DNA of 64,000 nt from Coptis chinensis (Eukaryota > Streptophyta > Magnoliopsida > Ranunculales > Ranunculaceae), in NCBI GenBank assembly GCA_015680905.1, contig CM027385.1, positions 18,110,501 to 18,174,500 of the forward strand, given 5' to 3'. Position 1 is the stretch's first letter, and the number at the start of each line of letters is the position of its first letter. The translations under genes were made by a program, and so were the position numbers. This document shows positions 10,766 through 20,930 of the stretch, one piece after another. Under the pieces are notes generated by a model that worked only from the letters and a program-made list of their open reading frames with translations, searched no databases and was not told the DNA's origin.

Positions 10766-13112
10766 CAATAGGTCCTCGATCAAAGAATGTGAAGAATGTA
10801 GCGAAAACTACATTCAAGGGTGTGAAGAAATTTTTTGGCAGCGGTTCCTCTAGTGGTGATGTAGTTGGAAAAAAGAGACAAAGGGCAGAGGGCTTAACAG
10901 CATCAGCGTGTAGAGGGGACCACAAAGAAAAAGAGGTTCCTAAGGTTCCTGAAGTTGATTCATCGAGTGAAGATAGTGTAGATAGTGATAACAATGTAGG
11001 TTTAGATGTAAATATGGACAAAGAGAAGAATATAGTGGAAGAGGAGAGTGAGGAGAGTGAGGAGGAGGGTGGTGAGGAGGGTGAGGAGGAGGATGAGCAA
11101 GATGATGATGTGGAAGAATATGTGGTAGAAGTCGTACCACCAGTGGAAGAAGAACCTATGGTATTGGATTTTGTAAGAAAATCCAATGATGATTTGGAGT
11201 TTAAAAGAGGTAATGGGGGTGGCCCGTATGAGTCAGAGTTGTTGTATGATTATGCGGTGCATGTCGCTCGCGATGTTTGGGAGAGAAGGGTAATATTTTG
11301 TTTTTTTGTAGTACTTCGATTTTCTTTTACAAAATCTTTTGTTTCTGCTCATATATATCTAATGCGTGCTTGGTTATTTCAGGAGGATCGCAGAGCGTTG
11401 AAGTGTGTTTCTCACTTAGCGAAGTTATCCCAATGGGATTTCAAGGATGAATTTCAAAGGTCTCCGAGATTTGCCCAACAGTTGAGAAGGACTGGGTTGT
11501 TCGATCTCATGGTAACTTATCACGAGCATATGGATCCTCCATTGGTCTCTGCGTTTGTGGAGAGATGGCATCCAGAGACCAACACCTTCCATATGCCATT
11601 TGGGGAGATGACTGTGACTTTGGACGATGTTGTGCAAATTTGTGGAGTCACAGTTAGAGGAAGAGCGGTGCAAGGGGACAGTGAGTTGAACTTACAAGAA
11701 TCGATAAATCTCCTACATCGTGCTCTGGGTCTCCCTATTGATTTGATTAAGGTGAAGATGGAAGCTAGCAAGTTCACTTCAAAAGTAAGGCTAGAATTCA
11801 TCCGGAAGCATTTTGCTAACAAGGTTCATGATAGCCCCATATGTGACGCTGCTGGGAAGGTGGTGGAGAAGGCCTCGAGTTTCCAGGAAGTCCAACGGGC
11901 TTTCAGAGCTTTTATCCTATTTTTCTTTGGATGTGCCGTTTTTACTAACAAGTCTGGGACTGGAATGCCTATATGTTATCTGAGGCCATTGTTGAAATTC
12001 AGTGAGATAGGAGAGTATGCATGGGGTGCAGCAATTTTGGCATTTTTGTATAGAGGTCTTGGGGCTGCCACATGTGCGAAAGTGAAAAGGGTTACAGGCT
12101 ATATGACTCTTCAACAGGTAAAACTTTGGTATTTTAGAGGATTATTTTTTTTTAATGTTAATTTTATTACTCTACCAATATGTTAATTATTTGTGTATAT
12201 CTAGGCGTGGATCTATGAGTATTTTTCAGTACTCAGAGCAGTCCCCAAACATGGACTATAGCTTGTCTCAGCCACGTGCTAATAGACACACAGTAGTTGC
12301 TCTACACTATTACGATACAACGCATGCATTGCAGTATTATCGAGCGATACTTGATGATATGAATGTTTTCAATGTAAGTATTTAAGTTTGTTTATATTAT
12401 TATTTTTTAGTAATTGATCATTGGAGTTGTTAATGACACATTTGATTTTGTTTCAAGTTGATTGGCAACCCTACAATAATGTCAGAGATAGAAGCTCGAT
12501 CGATGACATTGCATTTTTTGAGGGATTGCTATGTTTTTTCAACATTGTTGAGTTTTACGTTGTCGCAAGGGTGGTACATCAGTTGGGTCACGTGCAGCTT
12601 ATACCCGTAGATCCTCCAACACCAAATTGGAGAACAAGAACTGTGGAAGGACGCAGGTATGAGGTGAACTGGACCAATATTGGGCCACTTTACTGGGAGT
12701 CATGGCAGAATCACATGATCCAACCCTACAATCGAGGTCCTATCTCGTCTTATCCATGGGAGTGTCATCCAAGCTACATGACTTGGTATGCGAGGAATTC
12801 TCACATTCGATTGGTGAACCCTGAGCGTCTTCCTATTCATCCCTCCCTGGAGACACTGCCTAACTGTTCACCGATTGTAAGTATTGTGATTTTTAATTGA
12901 GTTTCTCTAATTGTGATTTTTTGCATTCGATTAGTAACTTATCTTGATTTTCCTTTTTTTGACAGAACAACGTCATCGATGAAACTAGTCGCATGCTAGA
13001 GAGAGGTCTGCAATTGCTTGAGAATAATATTCTAGAGGAAGCAAGGTTCTCCTTTGAACAGGCGTACAACTTGAATAGGTGCAAGTACAGTGGTGGGTGT
13101 TATAATTCATGA
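10766..13112 (+). CDS. Plant mobile domain (PMD, MAIN/MAIL-like) gene, five visible exons
   Basis: Exons by GT-AG sites: 10766-11289, 11383-12117, 12205-12373, 12458-12876, 12966-13112 (stop TGA 13110). Exon 1 carries a very acidic tract (about 11035-11115). Exons 2-4 carry the PMD: motifs GLFDLMVTYHEHMDPPLVS, ERWHPETNTFHMPFGEMTVT, DDVVQICG, AWIYEYF, LSQPRANR, DWQPY and WESWQNH. PMDs occur in plant MAIN/MAIL proteins and in genes carried by MULEs and Gypsy elements; the role of the latter is unknown. The first ATG-like start is only a GTG, and the sequence is open up to a splice acceptor at 10765, so a 5' exon is missing from my model. Exon 3 starts in one frame and continues in another with a TAG if read straight, so there is probably a one-base indel near 12235-12262, and the exon 3/4 phase also does not fit. 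It may be a young pseudogene. The first intron is 93 bp and open, so its retention would not break the frame. Confidence 0.72.
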
Positions 13113-13177
13113 TTTGTTTCTTGTAAGGAATGGATGGATGTTTGATTTTGAATGATGTTTGATTTTGGAATTAATGA

Positions 13178-13355
13178 CGTTTGAAATTTGTTGTTATTTG
13201 ATTTTGAATGAATGGGCGTAGTGTTTGGAATTTGTTGTTATTTGATTTTGAATGAATGATGGATGTTTGGAATTTGTTGTTATTTGATTTTGAATGAATG
13301 ATGGATGTTTGGAATTTGTTGTTATTTGATTTTGAATGAATGATGGATGTTTGTG
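13178..13355. repeat. 42-bp tandem repeat, about four copies
   Basis: Units of the form TTGGAATTTGTTGTTATTTG followed by ATTTTGAATGAATGATGGATG repeat nearly perfectly just after the PMD stop codon, within its likely 3' untranslated region. The first copies carry small differences (GGGCGTAG in place of ATGGATG). Confidence 0.8.
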
Positions 13356-13424
13356 TTTGTTGTTAAGTGGAATTTGTATGGATATGAAAGTGTTGTAAAA
13401 ACGAAATGAACTTTTAAAATTTTT

Positions 13425-13660
13425 CCAAACGACCCAGCCACATCGTTTGGTATAAAGGCCAAACGACCACTTCAGATCGTTTGTCCTTTATACCAAACGG
13501 CCAAGTTAGATTGTTTGGCTTAATGCTCAAATGACCCAGCCACATCGTTTGTTATAAAGGCCAAACGATCGATTCAGATTGTTTGGCTTAAAGCTTAAAC
13601 GACCCAACCACATCGTTTGGTATAAGGTCAAACGACTTGACCATGTCGTTTGGGGGTAAA
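13425..13660. repeat. Tandem palindromic repeats, AAACGACC...TCGTTTGG type (left field)
   Basis: Six to eight imperfect units of the form CCAAACGACCCAGCCACATCG / TTTGGTATAAAGG, each unit itself nearly palindromic (AAACGA ... TCGTTT). Related units occur at 30150-30345 and at 31670-31898 plus 35753-35905, on the other side of the MULE. Confidence 0.75.
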
Positions 13661-13943
13661 ATGAAGTAAAATCAAATCAAATCAAATTACACTTAATCCA
13701 AATTACATCAAAATATCATATTGACAACATACGAACATTATTTCCAAATCACTCGATTGCCGTCCGAATCAACTTAGTCGATCACTCGATTTCCAAATCA
13801 AATCAAATAAAAGCCCTAACATTATTTCTAAATAACATAAAAATCAAATCAAATTACACTTGTTCCAAATTACACCAAAATAACATGTCAAAATGAATTT
13901 TACAAATTACATCAAAATATCATATAGACAACATACAAACAAC
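13661..13943. other. Spacer with duplicated AATCAAATCAAAT block
   Basis: Two diverged copies of AAATCAAATCAAATTACACTT ... ACATCAAAATATCAT at about 13670-13720 and 13843-13925. This is probably the 3' untranslated end of the MULE gene on the - strand. No coding potential seen. Confidence 0.5.
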
Positions 13944-14609
13944 TTAGTCGATAACATGTATTGTTGGGTCTTCAACGGGCTCGTTTTCCCATATTAGATT
14001 GGGAATGTTCAATGCCATAAATTGCAATTGCCTTGCTGTCAATGCCAAATTCTAACTTTTAGCAATATCATATCGAGCTCTAAGCCATTGGCGCATTACT
14101 AGAAGAACCGAACAATCTTCAACAAGTTCAACATTGACAAAATGATTTCCACTAACATGTGCGCTACCTAACACTTTTTTCACTCTCTCAGGATTTTCTT
14201 GGGTTCTCAGTGGCATGATAAGGAAGCATTTATGAGCTCCTAAATGCAGGAGGACAACATTAAATCTTGAAGCAAATAGGTATCCAGCAAAGGGCATGCT
14301 CATCCACTTAGTTAAGGGTGCATAACCTTCTTTATGTAGGATTTTCTTCATCGCATAAACAACCTCACTTTGACTGTACAAAGTACAATAAAGGGGGAGG
14401 TTGTCAGTAAGCTCTTGGTACAAGTCCTTTCTCATCTTTGGCCATTCTTCTTGACTTCTTCCTAATACAATGCAGAAAGCTCTATAACCGTTGTTGTCAT
14501 CACCAACAGGGTCATCGACTCTAACAATGCATTTATGCATTTCTTTAGGAATATCCAACCAGTAATCCTTAGGACCCCTCATCTTTCCAAATTCTAACCC
14601 ATCTTTCAC
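13944..14609 (-). pseudogene. MULE C-terminal OTU-like cysteine protease domain
   Basis: Reading on the - strand from 14609, residues 25-140 match the OTU fold as found fused to plant FAR1-type MULE transposases: CIVRVDDPVGD, then DNNGYRAF, GRSQEEWPKMRKDL, YAPLTKWMSMP and GNHFVNVEL. In active OTU proteases the first motif is D-G-N-C-G; here the catalytic cysteine position is asparagine (DDNNGYR), while the histidine of GNHF is kept. A TAG near 14052 interrupts the frame, but the following residues (NLALTARQLQF) continue in frame to the TAA at 13944-13946. Together with the other stops, this says the protein is not made. OTU enzymes cleave ubiquitin-type conjugates; the role in MULEs is not established. 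Confidence 0.72.
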
Positions 14610-14649
14610 ATTTTGTGGTATGCCTATTTTTGGTGTTTTTGGAGAATGC

Positions 14650-16243
14650 CTATTTCTTGGTGTGGTTATTTTTGGTATATTGGAGGAGCCTTATTTTTTG
14701 GTGTGATGTGGGTGTTTTGGGTTGGTATTTTTGGAGAAGACTTCTTTCTTGGTGTGGTGTGGGTGTTTTGGGTGGGCGTAGTATTTGGTTGTGATGAGAC
14801 CCACTCCTCGTGGTCACGTTGAGAATGTTCAAAATAAAATGGATCTCGCTTTGAAGAGTTCTCATCTCCAGTTGGAAGCTTTCTGTTGCAGCTACCTTTT
14901 GGCCGACCTTTGGTTTTTGCTTCCTCACGAGGCGGTACTAGCCATGTACTTTCTGGTATGGCAATCTCCATAAGCTTCCTAATCATAATCCTCTACTCTT
15001 CTTCAGAAACCATTGCAAACTTTTTCATGAACAAGTCCATTGAAGTTGTAACATCGGGACCAACACCCACTGACACATTAGGAAAAATAGACAATGTTTT
15101 CCAAAAGGGGTCGATAGTAGTCAAAGGGATGGACCGCTCTTGCTATTCAAACTCAATTAATTCATGAGCACATGGCAGTCCATGGCTCATGCGCAAATAG
15201 CACCAACACCTGATCTCTCCATCTTTAACACGCTTTATGTGGGTGTCTATTTTTTCAAATAGCAAGTCTAAACACTTGTGTGAGACAAGGCCTCTGAGTT
15301 CACGAAACAAAGGAATCCGGTGGTGGTGCTAAGTTACAATCATACTCCTCTCGAAAGTAGCTCTAATCTCGGACATCTGGATCTCTATAATCGGGTGGAT
15401 TAAGCTAAACATACTCAAAAAATCATGACAATTTGCATTTCCTAGTACACGCTTCACCTGAGCATGAGACTCTTCAACTCTATTGGTCATTGTACTCCCA
15501 AAGTGAATGTGTTGGTCAGTCTAACAACATACGAATCGATCCCTGTGAGGAAACCTAGTCTCTCGCAAATAACTAACAAAATTGGAGTACTAAACCCTGT
15601 AATATTTTTCCAAAGCATTCCATCTACGCTGAAAAATAACCTCTGTCTTCGATTTGACTACAGTGTTCCACAAGAACTGGGCCTTCTCTACAAGTTTTGT
15701 AGTTAGAAAAATATCGTAACATTTTGAAAAGACGCACGTAATGATATGCCATCTACATAGATGCTTGTGTGCGTTAGGGAAAACTTTGTCAGCGGCACTC
15801 ATCAGGGCCAAGTCCCTGTTAGACACAATCACGGATGGGCTTATGTCACCAAGCAAGCCACTTAAATGACACAGGGCCCACTCATAGTTGACTATTATTT
15901 CAGACTAAAGCAGCACCTGACACACGGTGAAAAACTTCCACGTTGAACTCACCCCCAGCAAATTGTACGAAAGGCCACCAATACTTATTAGTTTTGTAGG
16001 TAACGTCTAACATGAAAACTATTGGAAAAGTCCGAGCCAACTTAACACCTTCTGGATGGGCCCATAACAACCCCGTTATCTCCTCAGTATTCTCATCTTG
16101 TCTCAACTCCTCAAAATAATGTTCTTTTGCTAACAACTCACACAATCTCTGCAATTATGTGAGACCATTCATATCCAATTTCCTTACCTTCTGCCTTGCA
16201 GTGGAGACTTGGGATATACTAGATATGTTTTCATGATACCTAT
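14650..16243 (-). pseudogene. MULE transposase: catalytic DDE domain, SWIM finger, Pro/Thr linker
   Basis: On the - strand: an RLCELLAKEHYF segment, then FPIVFMLDVTYKTNKYWWP (first Asp), ISPSVIVSNRDLALMSAAD (second Asp), LCRWHI, and TNRVEESHAQVK (the Glu), as in Mutator-like DDE transposases of the FAR1/FHY3 relatives. A SWIM zinc finger CWCYLRMSHGLPCAH lies around 15162-15210. The C-terminal PPREEAKTKGRPKG motif at about 14905-14935 is followed by a Thr/Pro/Gln-rich linker (about 14650-14800) with short internal repeats before the OTU domain. Stops at about 15903, 15590, 15515 and 15150, among others, make it a pseudogene. The 5' side is cut at 16243 by element A; the reading frame continues at 25254-25311. 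Confidence 0.85.
16239..16243. repeat. Target-site duplication of element A, left copy (CCTAT)
   Basis: CCTAT directly before the TGATAAGAG LTR start, matching CCTAT directly after the 3' LTR at 25254-25258. A 5-bp duplication is typical of Ty3/Gypsy integration. Confidence 0.92.
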
Positions 16244-17756
16244 TGATAAGAGCCCAAAACTATAGTTTTAACCCCTTAACAATCATACTTTTAGACCAAT
16301 TATGTGAATAATAAGTAAGAGTTAATACTGATTACGTGTTTTTATGCATTTCAGGCTTCAAAGTCCATTATGTGCAGAAATGTGCCAATTTAGCGAGATA
16401 AAGGAGCAAAGGTCGGTTGCTAAGGAGTTCTGTGATTAAAGGCCAAGATTCAAGAAGACAAAGCCTCTGTAAAGCCCGGTCAAAAGATGAAAAGTCAAAG
16501 TCCACGCGGGCAGAAACAGTGCACAAAGCCAACAGAACTTCCGAAGACCATATCTTTGGACTCAGACCTCGGAATTGGGCCTACCTTACGTCAAAACGAC
16601 TGGCTCGGAAAGAGCTTTCCAATGTTCCAAGCCTTGGCCCAATCAGAGGAGCAGAAGTGGACAAAAAGTCTGTCAAAGTAAACTGCAGCTGAAGAGGCCT
16701 TTTTGGACTGAAAGAATTGGGTTTTGGGCCTGATTCTCTGGCCCAAAACATGACTCCAAGTCCATGCACGATTTTTGGATCTGAATGTATAAAAACCAAA
16801 GCTTCACTCTTTGTTAATGGTAGATAGTTAGACCTAGATTAAAGATTAGATTAGTAGCCTCCATTAATTAATTCTAGATCTAGTTTTCCTTAGATTTAAT
16901 TAGTTTAATTTAATTAGTTTCATATCTTGTTTTTATTTAATTCCTTGAATGATTGTTCGTCATTTAATTAGATAAATAAAATAGTTATTATTATTCAATT
17001 TCGATTTTTGTCATTTGCATTTATAGATCTAGTTTAAATTCTTGTTCTTATTTCATTCTTAGTTAATTAATTAGATTTCAATTATTGTTTAATTTAGATT
17101 AGTAAAGTTAGAATTTTGATATGATGTGTAGTTATAATTCAATGGGAAATGATGGGTTGATGACTCAAGGCTAAAACCTCCATTAGAGGGGTTGATGAAG
17201 CCTTGATGAAAACTTAGTGGTTTAGTGTAGAAGCGTTGTAGAATCTATTCCACTCTAGAAGGTCGTGATTCGCCATGAGAATGGGTGGGCGACCTCACAT
17301 GCTAGTTAGTATTTGGTAGAAATGCCATGAACACTAGGGATTAGAACTCGAAATTCTTGTCGTAAGAACGTAAGAATCGAGATACAAGAATCTATGCTAG
17401 GTTATCAAGTTGGATTCAAGGTAGATTCAATTCCCCTCTAATCCTTTATCTAGATTCAAAAACAATCATATTTCCATAGCATTCGTAGTTTAAATTCAAA
17501 TAATCAATTTCATATTGTATCGTAGTATAGTTCCCCCTCGTAAAACTCTCATAGACTTAAGACCGACTAATTAGACTAGAAAACATTCCATGCTAGAGCA
17601 CTAGGAGTGGAATGAATTTGTTACTACACTCTATCTCGATAGAATTGAGAGTAGAAACTTTGATAAAAATAAGCATCATAAGATAAGTTTAGTTTTACTT
17701 GCGTTTAGAGTTCATCGTTCATTTCGTGAGTAGACTACTCATTTTATGTTTTATCA
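16244..17756 (+). repeat. 5' LTR of element A
   Basis: Starts TGATAAGAGCCC and ends GTTTTATCA, a 6-bp inverted terminal match TGATAA/TTATCA. TATAAAA at 16788-16794 is the likely promoter. Differences from the 3' copy at 23741-25253 are scattered substitutions and small indels, most in the first 600 bp. Confidence 0.92.
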
Positions 17757-17758
17757 AA

Positions 17759-17771
17759 TGGCGCCGCTGCC
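17759..17771 (+). other. Primer binding site, tRNA-Asp type
   Basis: TGGCGCCGCTGCC two bases after the LTR. Known Athila-type elements carry TGGCGCCGTTGCC, complementary to the 3' end of tRNA-Asp; this copy differs at one position. Confidence 0.8.
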
Positions 17772-18338
17772 ATCTTAGTTGCACTTTAGCATTGTTTTCA
17801 TAGTAGAATTAGTCATTTTTAAGTCCCATTAAACCCACCCACCCTTGTTTGATTCATACTGTGGTTGTCCATTTCAGCGTTGAAAAAGTTCCGCAAAAAT
17901 ATACACTGAGCGCGACCACGCCTATAAGGAGGCGCTGCTTCGCTATAGCTATACCAATGAATACGCTTCAGCTTTCCTTGAGCGCGACCACCCTATAGTT
18001 ATTGGACCACGAAGCGACCAGCCCTCAACGAGCAGCGACCAGCTAAGTCATCGGAACAAGGAGCTTGAACCACGCTATCTGGCGCGCATCAGCGCTCTAA
18101 GCAAAATTTTCCGGATTCTGCAGGTTTGTTTCGAATTTTGATTTTTCAAGTTTTTCAGTGTTTTAACTTGTTATTTACACTAAACACGCGTAAACAAGAC
18201 GCTATTCATAAAGCGAAGCAAGGACCTTGAATCAGGTTTCCTTTCTTCCACACCTCGCGATCTCCGTTAGAGGTTTCTACTAGTATATCAGAATTGTTTA
18301 GAGTGTTGCATGTTTAGTTAAGTTCGACTTAGTCTTGC
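17772..18338. other. Leader of element A
   Basis: Non-coding interval between primer site and gag. It is notably GC-rich compared with its surroundings around 17900-18110, with recurring GAGCGCGACCA and AGCGACCAG motifs that could fold or be packaging-related. A TAAACACGCGTAAACAAGACG segment precedes gag. No function is shown by sequence alone. Confidence 0.5.
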
Positions 18339-19098
18339 ATGAGATTAAGGTCTGGTCGAAGAAAAACAACTAACGTAATTACACGGCAACGTCAACAAAC
18401 AAGTCTATCTAGTTTCCCACCCACTACACCTCTAGCTACTATTTCACACACACCACCTGATATTATGGCTGAAGAAAGAGAGACTCCTCTCTCTGACTTT
18501 TATAAAGCATTGAGCGATAGCCCTAAATCTTGCATCATTCTAGCAGACCCAGTGGGGATTTCCGATCCCCAAATATATTTAATTTGTTACTTTCGTTTTC
18601 ATGGTTTAGACCATGAAAAACCTTATCAGCACATGCGTAAGATAGAACAAGTCCTTACAACATTCCACCATCCTACGGTTGGTGCAGAACAAATTAAATT
18701 GAGGGTATTCCCTTTCACCTTAGCTGATAAGGCGGCGTCTTGGTTAACGCCCAAAGCCTAATTCTGTGGACTCATGGGCCAAACTTGTTCAAATTGTTTA
18801 TGGAACATTTTTACACACCCCTAAAGACGGATGAAATGCTTTCCAAGATTCACTTCTTTCGGCGTAATCCTCATGAATCATTTTCGAGGGCTTGGAATCG
18901 TTTCACCGATCGCTTATAGAGTGTCCACACCATAATCTAGCAAAAGACACGTTAGTGCGTGCCTTTTCAAAGGACTTCAACATCACCATAAAGAAGTCCT
19001 TGACATAATGAATGGGGGTAGTTTCCTAAGTAAAGGAGCCTCGGAGGCTTACAAATTTTTGGAAGATCAAACTAAGCGTAATAATAATTGGGGGGGTA
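18339..19098 (+). pseudogene. gag: gag, N-terminal part (element A)
   Basis: Capsid precursor. It starts MRLRSGRRKT at 18339, a start typical of plant Gypsy gag. The conserved core reads ICYFRFHGLDHEKPYQH, then LRVFPFTLADKAASWL. A frameshift at about 18750 ends the first frame at 18761; the expected continuation (NSVDSWAKL, then a KIHFFRRNPHESFSRAW motif) is visible in other frames to about 18900, followed by stops. Hence decayed but clearly gag. Confidence 0.8.
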
Positions 19099-20055
19099 GT
19101 GATGATTACTCCCGCTCCGCTAGTTCTTCTTCAACAGATTAAAATTTTACCAAGTATGTTTGAGGTTAAATCAGATCCTGAGCTTAAAACTCTAATTGAA
19201 TCCCTCACAAAAAAGGTAGAGGCCATTTCTGTACAACAAAAGCCTATCCCCGTCATGAATGTAAATTCAAATCCATGTAGTTTCTATTGGAGTCCTGAGC
19301 ATCCCGACTCCCACTGTCCTATAGGCTATGAACATTCTTGTTCCATTAATAGTGAACCTAACGCCCCTTGGAGACAAAATCCCAACTTCGGTTGGAGAAA
19401 TAACCAACACGTCACACCTCCAGGGTACAATAATCAATATGTTAGGCCAACGCACAGTTATAACCAAGCTCCACCACAACAAGGACAGGATCAGGGTAAT
19501 TATAATAATTATAACAACCAAGCGCAACCTCGACAAAATCAAGCACAAGGTCAATGTAGTTATAATAATTATAATGCTAATAGAGGTATCGTTCCGGTAA
19601 ATAATAACTATCATAATCCGCCAATAAATAATCAACGGGAGATAGTTCCAGTCACACCACCCGTAACTACTACACCCACACAACTGGATCGTCTTGACAC
19701 CTTCATACAAGTTAGCGAACAACTTTTCCAAACCATGGCTCAATCTAACCAACACATTCTACAATCCGTTAATAATTTAAACCAACAGTTAGCCCAAGAG
19801 AAAGCCCAACCAAAAGGCGTGTTTCTAGGCCAAGCGACACCCAACCCTAGAACAGCAAACACAGCCTTTGAAGTAAACGGTAATACTAGTACGGAAACTA
19901 CAACCGTAGGTGAGCTAAATGCCATCACCACTCTCCGTTCTGAAAGAGTGGTTGATAACAAAGTAACTATGCCTATAGTTGCCCCATCAGTACTCCCTAC
20001 ACCGGATATCGAACTTCGATGCGAAATAGAAACTCAAGAACCTACCACTTTGTAG
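19099..20055 (+). pseudogene. gag: gag C-terminus with zinc-knuckle remnant and Asn/Gln-rich linker (element A)
   Basis: An open frame of 318 codons, not starting at a genuine start. A CCHC-like knuckle lies at about 19274-19318 as C-x2-Y-x4-H-x4-C, with the second cysteine replaced by tyrosine. Next come an Asn/Tyr/Gln-rich stretch (about residues 120-210), a helical segment (DTFIQVSEQLFQTMAQSNQ) and a region nearly identical to element C (RVVDNKVTMPIV, SVLPTPDIEL). It ends at TAG 20053, where C continues in frame into the protease. Confidence 0.75.
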
Positions 20056-20930
20056 AGGTACCGGTTAAACCACAACCTAAGAAACGAAAAAGCCAAGGTT
20101 ATACATCAAGTCGAGCCATACGCTAAATATAGAGCGAAACCACCGTTCCCTCGAAATTAGCCATGCTAACCCGGGGATACTAACTTTGAGGAGATTAGGA
20201 ACGCGTTTTCAAAATCTAACGATAAACCTTCCTTTTCTTGAAGCTATAAAAACTACCTAACCACGCTTAAGTTTCTTAAGGAGTTGTGCACTACTAGGCG
20301 AAGACCAACATACCTAAAGACGCTTTTTCTAACTGAAGCAGTTCCCAACTTTATCCGAAAATAATGGAATTGTTAAGTACAAAGACCCCGGTCGCCCCTC
20401 TCGTCATAATGCACCTTAGGAGATTCTCACACGACGACCCGGCTTACTAGACACGGGGGCTAGTGTTAACTTACTCCTGTTTTATTTGTATAAACAAATA
20501 GGTCTAGAGGAGATGCAACCTACTAAAATGACATTGCAATTAGCTGATCGGTCTATTAAATATCCTAAGGGTGTGGTTGAAAAACGTCTTTGGTTAAAGT
20601 CCAAAATTTTTACTACCCAAAATTTACTTAGTTATCCTCGACCGCGTCACTAACGACTCTGTACCTATCATTTTAGGGCGTCCCTTCTTGGCTACTGCCA
20701 ACGCCCTCATAAACTGCCGCGATGGTTCGTTGTCCTTTGACCATCTTTCTGTTGAGGTAAATGTTTTCAAAACGAGGACACAGTATCCCGATTCATCTAC
20801 AAATGGAGAGGTTAGCATGATCGAGCTTAGCTCAAGATTACTTCAAAACATGTTTCGGAGAAACAGATTAACAAATTCCTTTCCTTCGGAAATTCCGACT
20901 TTAACAATGACTCCCTGGTAGTAGACGAAA
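20056..20930 (+). pseudogene. Aspartic protease region (element A), several frameshifts
   Basis: The retroviral-type protease active site is readable as LLDTGASVNLL near 20445-20480 (element C has LLDLGASVNLL). Downstream motifs LQLADRSIKYPKGV and ATANALINCRDGS match element C's segment between protease and RT. Multiple indels shift the frame. The protease would process the Gag-Pol precursor. Confidence 0.75.

Noticed and set aside
10653..11186. Ser/Thr-rich - strand open frame
   Set aside because: Antisense shadow of the acidic tract in PMD exon 1.
14613..14822. Trp/Phe-rich + strand open frame
   Set aside because: Antisense shadow of the Thr/Pro/Gln repeat linker of the MULE on the other strand.
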